Part shown: piece after piece, positions 1-9,989 of the stretch
How the letters are laid out: each line of letters opens with the position of its first letter
Position numbering within the stretch: the first letter of the stretch is position 1
Assembly (NCBI GenBank): GCA_036346255.1
Contig: CM070619.1
Coordinates: forward strand, 29,952,342 to 30,016,341
Direction: 5' to 3'
Source: Ampelocalamus luodianensis
Lineage: Eukaryota > Streptophyta > Magnoliopsida > Poales > Poaceae
DNA length: 64,000 nucleotides
Notes under the pieces: model-generated
Seen by the model: only the letters and a program-made list of their open reading frames with translations
Told to the model about the DNA's origin: nothing
Database searches by the model: none
Made by a program: the position numbers and the translations under genes

Positions 1-118
1 AATGGGTAGGCTAATCCATAGAGATGCATTACTCCATGCTATCCAATAAATCTACCTGATTCCACAATCCTAATGATCATACCAATTCATCAAAATACCA
101 CACCTCTTAATAACTCTA

Positions 119-469
119 TTGATTCCAACTAAATATTGTCATACTCATAGTCACAGCTCATCAAAAACTACTAGAGGACAACCTCCACTTATTCAACTTT
201 CCTTGATAAGGACCTTAGTTAAGATCGATTATATACCACACTACAGACCCAACTTGATAACCCATATCATATCCACTAATTTCTCCGATTATAACTGCTC
301 ACTTAACCACGAGACGACATCGCTAGAGGGTTTAGCATTTTCTTTCATAAAAGAACCTTTCAACTTCAACACTCAAAATACCCAAAAGAGATATATTGAA
401 TCAAAACTTCCACGTACTACAGGACTTGCAAAAGGAAACTTTCATTATCCAAATCATCAAGCGAAATAG
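119..469 (+). other. Antisense open frame inside A's internal domain
   Basis: This 116-codon frame runs opposite to the element's own direction. I recognise no domain in it. Part of it (containing SLNHETTSLEG and FIKE) reappears in the same antisense frame in element D (10577-10837) and in element I near 53955-54060. That may be shared nucleotide ancestry only. Antisense extra frames are known in some plant gypsy lineages such as Tat/Ogre. There is no evidence here that this one is expressed. Confidence 0.2.
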
Positions 470-1088
470 ATGGGTCACGATTTTCAGTAAGAAAGACAAA
501 ACTCCAATACAAGGGTCAATATTGACAACTAACCAAGTCCACCAGCCGCAAGATTAACTCAACAATTGGAAAAACAGTAATTGTTTTAAGGGACAAGTTA
601 AGCCAATGAAAGCACATCAAGCCTTCTCAAAGAAACCCACCAACTGCAATGAACTATTAACCCAAAAGAACCTCATCAACCACTACTGGACAAGAGTTGA
701 GCAAATTCGAACTCAAGGAAGAGAACAAGTTTCTAAAGATACACACTATCGACACCTATACTAAGACATCTGAAATAACCACTTCCCTGATCTCATACCA
801 CAAAAGATGGTGTGACCTGGTAAAGCCCAGGGCCACAACCACGACCTCAACCTCTCAACACGCGCTACCATCACTCATTCTAATCATATAATCATATTAT
901 AGGTATATAAGGTCATCTCATAATAGGAATCATCAATACAATATAACAGAAGCGTAAATGCAATGCTTGACCCATCCCATCCTACTGTGCACTAGTGTGT
1001 CAGGTTTTCAATTAATTAACCATTAGCAAATTTTTAACAAGCTAAGTTACCTAAGTCGTTAATCATTTCACCACGGACCTCTGAATTT

Positions 1089-1099
1089 CTCTGATACCA
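1089..1099 (-). other. Primer binding site of element A
   Basis: Read on the minus strand this is TGGTATCAGAG, the usual complement of the initiator methionine tRNA 3' end. It starts three bases from the LTR edge. It shows that the LTR to its right is the 5' LTR of a minus-strand element. Confidence 0.75.
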
Positions 1100-1683
1100 A
1101 TCAGAGCACCTCACTTCAACATGAGCCTGAAATGCTACTAAACAAACCCTAATAATTCTAATCAAGGCAATCTTAATAAATTTCGGCAGAACCTCCCTTG
1201 TAAAGTTAATTACACGGAGGTTCCAACTTACAGATAATCCATATATTAACTAAACTATCATCCAGAGACATCAAAAGATAATCAAAGACATGCTAAGTGT
1301 CTAACATAATAGAGAGGCAAGAAGTTCCACTACTCAACATTATTACATTTAAACCACTACAAGAGACAAGACATAAAAAAAACCTTTGAGCACCTTGCCC
1401 AATTACTAAAAACAAATACGATCCAAGATTATTCAACTTTATTTAATTCATGTGGCATGTGCGTGACCACCAAACTACTTTCCCCATGCATGTCGTTCTT
1501 GGCTTGGGTACCTAAAACAACAATAAAGTAAGAGTGAGTCCATAGACTCAGCAAGTACATAAATAAAGAGACATATAATTCAATCCATAACATCGCATCC
1601 ATATACGTAAGAGCAACAATAAAACATCTCACATGCAAATGCAATGCTCAAGGATCCTTTCTCTTTATCTTTCTATGTGCATT

Positions 1684-1872
1684 ACCGTGTAATGCAGTAT
1701 GCAACCGCCGCCAAGATACCCATGCTCTGCACGCACGCACAGGACCAATTGCCCATTACTCCGCAAGTAATGGGACCTCAAGCCCACACTCCACGAGTGT
1801 GGGGATCTCGGGCCCATCACATTCATGACGGGAATCTCAAAGGGAAACATACTTGGTCACCACATGACCAAG
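1684..1872 (-). repeat. Hairpin array in LTR A
   Basis: Successive inverted repeats include CCCATTACT...AGTAATGGG (1752-1774), CCCACACT...AGTGTGGG (1783-1803), CCCATCAC...ATGACGGG (one mismatch) and CTTGGTCAC...GACCAAG (about 1852-1872). They are separated by short TCTCAA / ACCTCAAG linkers. Confidence 0.75.
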
Positions 1873-2289
1873 CCACAATATGATCTCAATATGCACATGC
1901 CCATCATTTAATCATCATCAAATTACCACAAGACAGTAACAACATATAATAATAGAGCATGGACATATATGAAGCATCCATCAATCTTAATTCAACATCA
2001 AGCCAACAATCTCACTATGCTACCACATATCGAGAAGCACACAATCATGACCAATCAAACACAACCACGAATCAGACAATGCACTTGCCTTAACCGCGTG
2101 AGAAAGGAGGACGTGAAGACGGTGCTGCCTCCGGTACCAATCCCCCACCTAATACATTAAGAATATAAACTAAGACCACAGTAACAAAAAACAAGAATTA
2201 AATACACGAGCACAACAAGTAGCGGATTGCAACGCGATCCCGACCCCACTTTCCTAAGTGCTGAACTGCCCTCTGAACACAGTCAAGTT

Positions 2290-2850
2290 CTAAAATTCAT
2301 ATCTTTTTGTAAAGTGGTACAAATTAGGTGTTATTGGACTTCACTGAAAGGTTATCAAATCATCTAAATAAACCTAGTTGGGGAGCCCTTATGATTCTGC
2401 CCTTAACCGCCCCTAACAAACCAATATTTCAGACCTCAGAATTCACGTCGGGTTCTTTGGACAGTACGCTAAAACCTCCATAACTTTTGCTACAAAAGTC
2501 CAAATCTTGCGTTCTTTATCTCTATGAAAAGGTACAGAAATTTCCCACATTTTTTGTTATACTGAGGTCCCCTGATTCTCCCTTTAATTAACAGTTCTAA
2601 CCAGTTTTCCACAGACTGTCCAGAATCTGACAGAACAACAGGACAGCAACACTAGGAAAATCATAACTCCCAGACCGTTAATCGGATTTGGGCAATCTTG
2701 GCGGCCAACGAAAGCTAAGAACATAAACTACAACTCTCTAGGAGATCCAAACTCCTAATTCTGCCTCTAACCATATGAAATCGACCGCGCAAGCTACTGG
2801 ACAAAACGCGATCTATTAAACAGATGCAAAACAATCTATCCAACGGCACC
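2290..2850 (-). repeat. Three phased ~182-nt repeats in LTR A
   Basis: The anchor CATA[A/T]CTTTTG recurs at 2298, 2479 and 2662. The gaps are 181 and 183 nt. Each unit also carries a GTCCAAA-like stretch and, in some units, CTCTAGGAGA or CTAGTTGGGG. Confidence 0.7.
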
Positions 2851-3375
2851 AACCGCAACTACGGCACCTCCACCAATGAAGAACACGCGACGTTACCCTT
2901 GTATGATCGCAGGAAGATGACGGGTTACCCCCATGAAGAAGATCTCCACTCTTCGCCCCCTTCTTCCACCTAGAACCGATCTCCACTCGGGAACTCCTTC
3001 TCCTTCTCCCCCTTGGACAGCAGCGAGAACGGGGATGCCTTGGCCGGCCAGCAGGAGGGTGATGCCATGGAGGAGGGGCTGGTGGAGGGAGGGTGTGGGA
3101 GTGGGGAGAGGAAGTGGTGCAGCCACAATGGGGAGGAGGAGGAGGTGGGGTGCGGCTAGGGTTGGGAGGGGGAAAGTGGCGCCCTTGGCGGCCACCCCCT
3201 TGCCCCCATGGGCCAGCCCAAAGCCCAAGTTGGGTTAATTCTGCAAAATCCCCTCACAAACTATTGAATTTGAGCATTTACCAGCAGGTCCTTCCCGTAT
3301 TTTCATTTACTTCTCTCCCGAATAAAATAATCTCTCCCGACTACTAGCTTATCACACTTTCGAGGTATTACACAA

Positions 3376-3518
3376 AGCCTGTGCCCCTTAGGCACAGGGA
3401 CCTCATGCCCTACAAGTGTGGGGACCCAAGCCCGTCCAATGCATGACGAGAATCTATGCTCGTCCAATGCATGACGGGAACCTCAAAGAAAAAATCCTTG
3501 GCTACCATGTAGACCAAG
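3376..3518 (-). repeat. Hairpin array in LTR B (partial)
   Basis: This array is cut by A's insertion. It retains CTGTGCC...GGCACAG (about 3380-3398), a CCCGTC...GACGGG type pair repeated twice (about 3430-3480) and TTGGCTAC...GTAGACCAA (about 3499-3518). Confidence 0.6.
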
Positions 3519-3894
3519 ATACAGAAATGTATATCATGATGCAAATTGAAATCACAATATCAACTCATCATGAAAAGGTAATGCTCAGCAACATTATCAA
3601 ACATAAATCCTCATAATTATACCAAGGCAATCAACGAGTATGAAATACAGCAATTCATCATTACTACTTGCACTTGCCTCAACTGTGAGACAGAAGAATG
3701 GCGGAACGCTCTAGCACTGGGGTTCACCACCACCTGGTAACCATGAATGATACTAAACATCAATCAAACATGCATAACAAGACATTACTCGTAGCGCTCT
3801 ACATCGTCTTCACATAACCCAAGATTAAACACTTGATCTACTCCGGCCCTACCAACATGCTAATGTAAGGCTATATTGGACAACGATGATTAAA

Positions 3895-4460
3895 AACTTC
3901 ATAACTTTCGCTCTGAAACTCAAAAAGGTGCAATCTTAGACTCTTTGGAAAGATAACGAAACCATCTACAATAATCTAGTTGGTGAGAATATCTCATTCG
4001 GCCAATTTCTGAGTCTAATCATCAGATGAAAATCTAACATTATAATCTAACAGACAGAAAGGACAGCAGCACAAGAAATTCTATAACTTTTAATTGGCTG
4101 AACCAAATATTGATTTCTCTATCAATTTTAAAAGCTAAGAATATGAAATTCAAAAGTCTAGTTGGACCGATTCTTAGATTATGCCTTTAACAAATTTTAG
4201 CCCACAGCTCAAAACTACCGATAAGATCTGACATATGTTCTGGACAGTAATATTGAAACATACATCTTTTGTTCTATAGATCCAAAAAGGGTTTTCTTTA
4301 TCAATCCTGAAATATAATGGGATTACCTACAAAAATCGTTTTAGGAAACATCCCTGAATCGGCCTTTAACATAATCTTAATTAATAAACAAGATGACTGC
4401 TGATTCTCATCAGGATTTCTTGACAGCAGCTGTAAAATCAACGTAACTTTTAAACCACAA
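3895..4460 (-). repeat. Four phased ~180-nt repeats in LTR B
   Basis: The anchors are CATAACTTTC at 3900, TATAACTTTT at 4082, CATCTTTTG at 4263 and GTAACTTTTA at 4442. The gaps are 182, 181 and 179 nt. This LTR has one unit more than the other families. Confidence 0.6.
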
Positions 4461-5213
4461 CTCCGATTTGTATGATCTTTGAACCTATTGAAAGCTGAGA
4501 ATGAGACCCAAAAATCTCTAGGAAAGAAATCATTCAATTCGGATTCTAGATACACCAAAACTGACACACAAGTAATGGACAGAATTCTGAAATTAATCGC
4601 AGTGGATCAACGATCCTCTAATCGATGGCAATTACGAATCTAAATTGATCCAACCAGCGGGGAGGTGATCGTTACCCTTAGAGACATGTGTGCCTGCTAA
4701 ATTCCCTTGTGAGATGCTCCTCTCCTCTTCTTCTCGTCTCTTCCTTGCCCTTTCTCCTTGGCCGACAGCGATAGGAGAGCACCACCATGAGGAAGGGAAT
4801 TAGCAAGGGAGGGCAAGGGGGAGGGGGTCTACTATAGCAGCGGTGCTTGTAACACCCCAGCCCAATTAGAGCCTGAAATGCTACTAACTAAATATACTAA
4901 CAATTTTAATCACAAGGCATAGTTCTAAATTTCGACAGAACCTCCTTTGTATAACTAAGTATACCGGAAACTCCAACCATTTCATATATTCTAATCACTA
5001 TCTCATCATTCAAAATTTATTCAAGCATCCAAGATAATCTATTCAGCTAGAGCATTATCAAGCATAAACAAGATTTACTACTCTCATTATTACAATTAAT
5101 CCAAAACATTCAACCATAGCCATGAATTAATCCTCAACAGATTGCTATTAATAGAGTGTGATCCAAATGTTAATCAGCTTTTAAAGAGTGTGGTAGTAAG
5201 TGCATCCAAGCAA

Positions 5214-5262
5214 CACTACTCCCTCCCATGCATGTCGTTCTTGCAAGTGGTACCTAAAACAC
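5214..5262 (-). promoter_or_regulatory. Acceptor-like/RY block in LTR C
   Basis: On the minus strand a T-rich run ends in TTTTAG|GTACC and is followed about 20 bases later by CATGCATGGGAGGGAGTAG. CATGCATG is the RY-type core known from seed promoters. The T-rich run plus AG looks like a 3' splice site. Confidence 0.45.
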
Positions 5263-5430
5263 AACAAACAACAAGAGGTGAGTCCAAAGACTCAGCAAAT
5301 ATAATAAATGGCATATTCAGCATACAAGCATGTAATCTCATCAACTGTATTACACAAACCACACACCAATTACTGTACATACCCATGCTATGCAATATGC
5401 TCAACATGCTCTTTATTTTTCTCTTTCTCT

Positions 5431-5623
5431 TTTGCATTTTACCGGTAATGCAAAGTGCGCATCCGTCGATGCACACCCATGCCTGTGTCATCTGGCATAG
5501 GGACCATTGCCCATACTCCGCAAGTATGAGGACCTAAGCCCATGCTCTACAAGCATGGGGACCGTTAGCCCGTCATAAACATGCCGGGGACCTCAACAAT
5601 TGCTTGGTCATCACATGACCAAG
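5431..5623 (-). repeat. Hairpin array in LTR C
   Basis: The array includes TTTGCATT...AATGCAAA (5431-5453), CCCATACT...AGTATG, CCCATGCT...AGCATGGGG and CTTGGTCA...TGACCAAG (about 5603-5623). Compared with LTR A and LTR I, both arms of the third hairpin have changed together. Confidence 0.7.
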
Positions 5624-6094
5624 ACTTCAATAAGCCATCATGATGCATATGTATGAAATCTCAAATTAGTATAAACATGCATCCGCAGCAACATTGCATA
5701 TGAATAATCTATTCATACTATAAATGCTCATACTCAAGACTTCATAATCTTCAAACATCAGATAATAACACTTTACTCATATCATTGGAAACCATGAACA
5801 TTACCAAACATACCACCATAACAATCATGGATAACACAAATACTCCAAGTATTTATCAAACATTGCCAATCAATGATATCTATACTTGCCTCAACCGTGC
5901 GAGAACGGTGGACGCGAAGAGGGCGCTGCCCCTGGGTTCAAGCTCCCACCTGAACATAATGATAACCCAAGCTAAGACAATCATACTGGACCAAGGGCAT
6001 AATTAATAACACAAAATAATTCATTAAACTCCCAAGCATTTCCATTTTTTCCAATTCCTACCGATCGATCTGCCTCCTTTGCGGACAGCCATAT

Positions 6095-6620
6095 TCTAAA
6101 ATCCATATCTTTTTGTACAGGAGTCCACATGATGTGTTCTTAGACTTCATTGAAAGGTTATCACATTCCCCAACTAAACCTAGTTGGTGGGCCTTCCTGA
6201 TTCGGCCATCTATTATCCCTTTTATGCTGATTAACAAAACATCGATTTCACATCACGTTCTCTAGACAGTACGCTAAAACCACCATACCTTTTGCTACGA
6301 AAGTCCAAATCTTGTGTTCTTTAGCTCTATGAAAAGGTATGGAAATTATCTACGTTTTTCGTTATATCGAGATCCTCTTATTTCTTCTTTAACTAACGGC
6401 TTAACCCAGTTTTCTACAAACTATTTGGATGCTGACAGATTAGCAGGACAGCGACACTAAACAAATCATAACTTTTGATCTGTACGTCGGAATTAGGTGA
6501 TTCAGCGGCCATCGAAAGCTAAGAACATAATCTAAATAACTCTAGGAGATCAAAACTCCTAATTCGGCCTCTAAACACATGAAACTGACCGCACAAGAAT
6601 CTGGACAGAATTGAATCTAT
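6095..6620 (-). repeat. Three phased ~182-nt repeats in LTR C
   Basis: CATA[T/C]CTTTT / CATAACTTTTG anchors lie at 6104, 6284 and 6467. The gaps are 180 and 183 nt. Confidence 0.75.
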
Positions 6621-7075
6621 AGCAGGAAGACTTCGATCCAACCAAAACTAATTGGTTTCACTTCTACGACTAATCACACAACAACAACTGATAAACATTA
6701 CCCTTGGATCACCGCTGTAGATCGCGACGAAGCCCGCGAACCTTCCCTTCCCTCTCTTCTCCCCTCTCTCCTTCTCCTTCTTTGGCCAAACAGCATGTGG
6801 GGATGGAGGCAAGGGCTGCTATGGGGAGGAGACACCATGGTGGTGCTATAGTGGCAGCGTGTACTGTAGCACGCATGCTACAGTAGATATTAGGGTTTTC
6901 CTCCTCCTTTTATTAGTGGTCAGCCCCTAATGTCCTCTTGGGCTAAGGCCCGAGGCCCAGGTTGTCCCAATTATGCGGAAACCCCCTCTCTAACTGCTGA
7001 TTAAACTATTCTCTAATTGATCCCTCTCCTAATTTGAATGTTCTCTTCCGAATTAATTTGGAGTATTACAGTGCT

Positions 7076-7256
7076 ACTGTGGCTACAGTAGTGGGCTAGG
7101 GTTCCCCCCTCCTTTTATTTGTCGTCGGCCCCTCATGGACCTCCTAGGCCAAGGCCTGATGCCCAGGTTGCCGAAGAACTACAAAACCCCCCGTTTTCTT
7201 ATGTTTAATTCTCTTTTTTAAACAATTTTTTCTGTAAAAATAAACAGGGTATTACA
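7076..7256 (-). mobile_element. LTR B, right end
   Basis: The B sequence resumes after the second GTGCT duplication. It contains ACTGTGGCTACAGTAG motifs and CTAGGGTTC and ends in GGGTATTACA. Element D starts two bases later. Confidence 0.7.
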
Positions 7257-7261
7257 TTGTA

Positions 7262-7323
7262 ATGCCCCAAAAGTATTCGAAAGGAATTAGTCATGCCCCA
7301 AAAGTATTTAAAAGGAATTAGTC
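7262..7323 (+). repeat. 31-bp direct duplication at the LTR D terminus
   Basis: ATGCCCCAAAAGTATT plus about 15 more bases occurs twice head to tail, with two or three differences. The partner LTR has it too (22388-22449), so it predates D's insertion. Confidence 0.85.
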
Positions 7324-7879
7324 GGGAGAGAATAATTAAATCGGGAAGGAATAATTAAATTGGGAGAATATTTCCTTTAGCAAAACATCAAAACAAGGGA
7401 GGAGAAGGGGTTTTTTTGTAAAACCGCGGCAACCTGGGCCTGGGCTTCGGCCCATGAGGCCCATAGGTGGCCGGCCAAGGGGGGGAGGCATCTTCCCCCC
7501 CCAAACCCTAGCCGCCCCTCCCTCCTCCTCCTCCCCTTTGGCCGCCCCCTCCTCTCCCTCCTTGCTCCTCCTCCCCTGTAGCACGTGCACTGTAGCACCA
7601 TGGTACTGTAGCATTCATCCCCTCCAACCTTCCCCTCCATTGGTGCTGTCCAAGAAGAGAAGGGGGGAGATCTCCATCGTGGTCACCGATCAAGAAGAAG
7701 GGAGAAGAAGGAGTGCGGGGAGAAGAAAGGAAAGGGGAGAGATCACGACCTCGGTGCGTCATCTTCAGCGGTTCTTCGAGGGTAAGACCGATCCTTCCGA
7801 TTAGTCGATTATTTGATTATTAAGTTTTATCGGTAATCTGATCGGTTGGAGCAGAGTGGGTTGGGCGACGTTTTTGAGT

Positions 7880-8400
7880 AGTCTAAGGGCAGAATCAGGT
7901 CCGGATGTCTCCTAGAGAATTGTAGAGGACGTCGCTAGCTTTCGATGAAGTACTAGATCACGATAATTGGACCTCTGTAGCAAAAGTTATGAATTTATTG
8001 GTGGGACTGTTCTTTGAATCTGTCGGTAATCAGATGGGTTTTAGTAATCTGTCTTGTTCGATCTGTTAAATGGCGAATTTGAGGAGCTCAGTATAACGAA
8101 AGTTGTAGATAATTTTCGTAGCTTTCAGGGAAGGGCAATAACGCGAAATTTGGACAAACGAGCTAAAAGTTATGATGGTTTTAGTGTACTGTCCAGAGAA
8201 CCTGGGGAGAAAATGTTGTTCTGTTATTTGGCTTGATAGGGGTAGTAGTTGGCCGAATCAGGAAGGCTCACCAACTAGGTTTAGTTGGAGAATTTGATAT
8301 CCTTTCAATGAAGTCCAAGATAACCTCATTTGGACTACTGTACTAAAAGATACAAATTTTAGAACGCGACTATTTCCAGAGGGGACAGATTAGCTTATAG
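7880..8400 (+). repeat. Three phased ~182-nt repeats in LTR D (5')
   Basis: The anchor AAAAGTTATG ends at 7991 and 8174, and its weaker form AAAAGATACA ends at 8354. The gaps are 183 and 180 nt. TTTGGAC precedes the anchor by about 20 bases in the last two units. A CCAACTA...TAGTTGG inverted repeat lies in the third. Confidence 0.75.
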
Positions 8401-9133
8401 GAAATTGGAGTTGGGATCGCGTTTCAAGTTTTTGCGAGTTCGGGTTTACTCTTTTGGGTTGAGTGGTCCATAACTGTTATCTTAGCATTCTCCTAAATGG
8501 TTTTTAGGTGGGGGACTGGTTCCGGAGGCAGCACCCTCTTCGCGTCCTTCGTTCCCGCACGGTTGAGGCAAGTGCATTGTCTGTTGTATGGGTGTGATTG
8601 ATTGCCATGTTTGTGTGCTTTTCGATATATAATAGCGTAGCAAGATTGCTTGATTGATGATTGTTTCAAGAATGGTGGATGTTCGAAGTATGGTTATGCC
8701 TTACATGAATGTCGTTATTGCTTTTGGTACTCTGATGATGAATAGTGTTGGTGCTTGTGCATATTGATTTCATACTTAGACTTGGTCTTGTGAGGACCAA
8801 GTATGCACAACTTTGAAGTACCCAATACTTACAAGTACTGGTTTGATAAAATGACTATGATGAAGGATCGGGTTGCAAGTATTCGGGTTGTAGAATATTT
8901 ATGTTTGATTGCTGAAATTGGTTGTGTCTTTTTCTGTACTAGTCATACATGGATGATAGTGTGATATATATGAATGAGACTTGGTTATGGCATGTTTGTG
9001 ATTAAAGAGTAATTTTGTATGTGATAATGCTCTACATGTTATTCGATGATTGAGATGTGGTATGTACTCGTGCTTTTACTAGTTGTTGAAAGTTACATTC
9101 TAGTACATATGCATGTTGAGAGTATCTAGGCGC

Positions 9134-9393
9134 CTTGGTCACGTAGTGACCAAGTACATCTGATTAAGGTGCCCGCCATATAGATGCGGGCTTGAGGTCC
9201 CCACATTCATGGAATGTGGGGTGTGAAAGAGGTCCCCATCGTGAAAACGATGGCTTATGGTCCCCACACTTGCGAGTGTGGCTTGAGGTCCCCATTACTT
9301 ATGAGTAATGGGCAATTGGTTCCTATGCTTGCGAGCACGTGTATGGGTATGCAGTGATTGTTGCATACTTTGCATTACCGTAAAATGCAAAAG
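9134..9393 (+). repeat. Hairpin array in LTR D (5')
   Basis: Successive stems are TTGGTCAC...GTGACCAA, CCCCACATTC...GAATGTGGGG, CCCATCGT...ACGATGG, CCACACT...AGTGTGG, CCCATTACT...AGTAATGGG and TTTGCATT...AATGCAAA. Linkers repeat TTGAGGTCCCC or TATGGTCCCC. Confidence 0.8.
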
Positions 9394-9550
9394 TTAAAGA
9401 GAAAGAGAAAGTGCACTTGAGCATCTTGCATAGCATGAGCATATGTCTTGTTTATAATTGAGATGGTATATGGATGTTGATGATTATGTAGTCATGTTAT
9501 TGTTGCCATTTAATGTACTTGCTGGGTCCTTGACTCACTCTTCCGTTGTT

Positions 9551-9602
9551 GTGTTTTTAGGTACCCTTTACAAGAACGGCATGCATGGGAGGGAATAGAA
9601 GT
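9551..9602 (+). promoter_or_regulatory. Acceptor-like/RY block in LTR D (5')
   Basis: GTGTTTTTAG|GTACCC is followed by GGCATGCATGGGAGGGAATA. The same block is in D's 3' LTR (33774-33825), E (15438-15489, 21993-22040), F (25188-25240, 31428-31480, weaker), G (37812-37862), H (40476-40520, 63215-63262), I (48752-48790, 55098-55140), A and C. Confidence 0.5.
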
Positions 9603-9989
9603 GGTTGCATAATTGTACGAACTACTCACATTTGGATTAATGATTGATAAATTAGTAGTTGAGTAATTGCATAAAGAATTTCTTATGATTACTCACTATG
9701 CTTGGAATAATTTGTAATAGAGTTGATTAGAGGATTATGAATGTCATTCTGTTTATGCTTTAGTTGTTTAGCATGCTATGGATGTTGTAGTGATGATTAG
9801 CATAGTTTTGGTTATCTCTTGTTTATGCTTTGGAGGTTGGATTATTTGACTATGTTATATTTAAATGTTGGGACCTCGGTTTAGTAACTAAACAAAGGAG
9901 GTTCACGGATTTTAGAGAATTGTTTCAAAGTAAAAATGTTATTGTGCTAGTTTAGTAGCATTTCGTGCTCATGTGGGGTGGGGTGTTCT

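Larger units (their letters stand above)
1..1102 (-). mobile_element. Element A, 5' part of internal domain (window-truncated)
   Basis: This is non-coding internal sequence of a minus-strand Tekay-like element whose far end lies left of the window. Read on the minus strand it follows the same order as the start of D's internal domain (9990-10990), for example the ACACCTCTTAATAACTCTAT stretch near 100. The domain has no sense-strand reading frame of useful length and no recognisable gag. A tRNA primer site sits at its right edge, beside the LTR, which fixes the orientation. Confidence 0.75.
1103..3372 (-). mobile_element. Element A, 5' LTR
   Basis: This LTR of about 2.27 kb is read on the minus strand. 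The left edge is degenerate (AGAGCACCTC in place of TGTAACACCCC). The right edge is clean, ending TATTACA at 3372. The order inside matches the other gypsy-like LTRs in the window: acceptor-like block near 1467-1517, hairpin array 1684-1872, TTGCCTCAACCGCG box near 2085, 182-nt repeats 2290-2850, GC-rich block 2890-3230. The sequence to the right resumes in the middle of another LTR (B), so A was inserted into B. A target duplication cannot be confirmed because A's other end is outside the window. Confidence 0.8.
3373..4847 (-). mobile_element. LTR B, left fragment
   Basis: This is LTR sequence read on the minus strand, cut on the left by element A and on the right by solo LTR C. It contains the hairpin array, the TTGCCTCAACTGTGAGACA box near 3675 and four units of the phased repeat. 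Before the break at 4848 lies a GC-rich TCTTCTTCTC...GGAGGGGG block. The rest of B resumes after C at 7076. Confidence 0.7.
4848..7070 (-). mobile_element. Solo LTR C
   Basis: One complete 2,223-bp LTR, from TGTAACACCCC to TATTACA, is flanked by the five-base duplication GTGCT (4843-4847 and 7071-7075). There is no internal domain or second LTR. It therefore records an insertion that later lost its body by recombination between its LTRs. LTR B continues on both sides. Read on the minus strand it carries the acceptor-like block (5214-5262), hairpins, phased repeats and a GC-rich block with ACTGTAGC motifs. Confidence 0.9.
7258..9989 (+). mobile_element. Element D, 5' LTR
   Basis: This LTR of about 2.73 kb starts TGTAATGCCCC. 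It ends in a slightly degraded GGGTGTTCTG just before a primer-site-like TGGTATC at 9993. In order it holds a 31-bp tandem duplication, a GC-rich block with AAACCCTAG and ACTGTAGC motifs, a GAGGGTAAG donor-like site near 7790, the phased repeats, CGCACGGTTGAGGCAAGT near 8556, the hairpin array and the acceptor-like block near 9551. Its partner LTR is split into 22384-22690 and 31801-34208. Confidence 0.85.

Noticed and set aside
7490..7512. AAACCCTAG as interstitial telomeric repeat
   Set aside because: Only a single motif copy is present per LTR, so telo-box promoter motif is the better reading.
7880..8400. The ~182-nt units as centromeric satellite DNA
   Set aside because: Only three or four diverged units occur, always at the same place inside an LTR and never as a long homogeneous array.
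9134..9393. The hairpin array as a CRISPR array or bacterial attachment/integron structure
   Set aside because: Units are not identical repeats with unique spacers. Stems differ from unit to unit, and the context is a plant LTR with primer site and polypurine tract.
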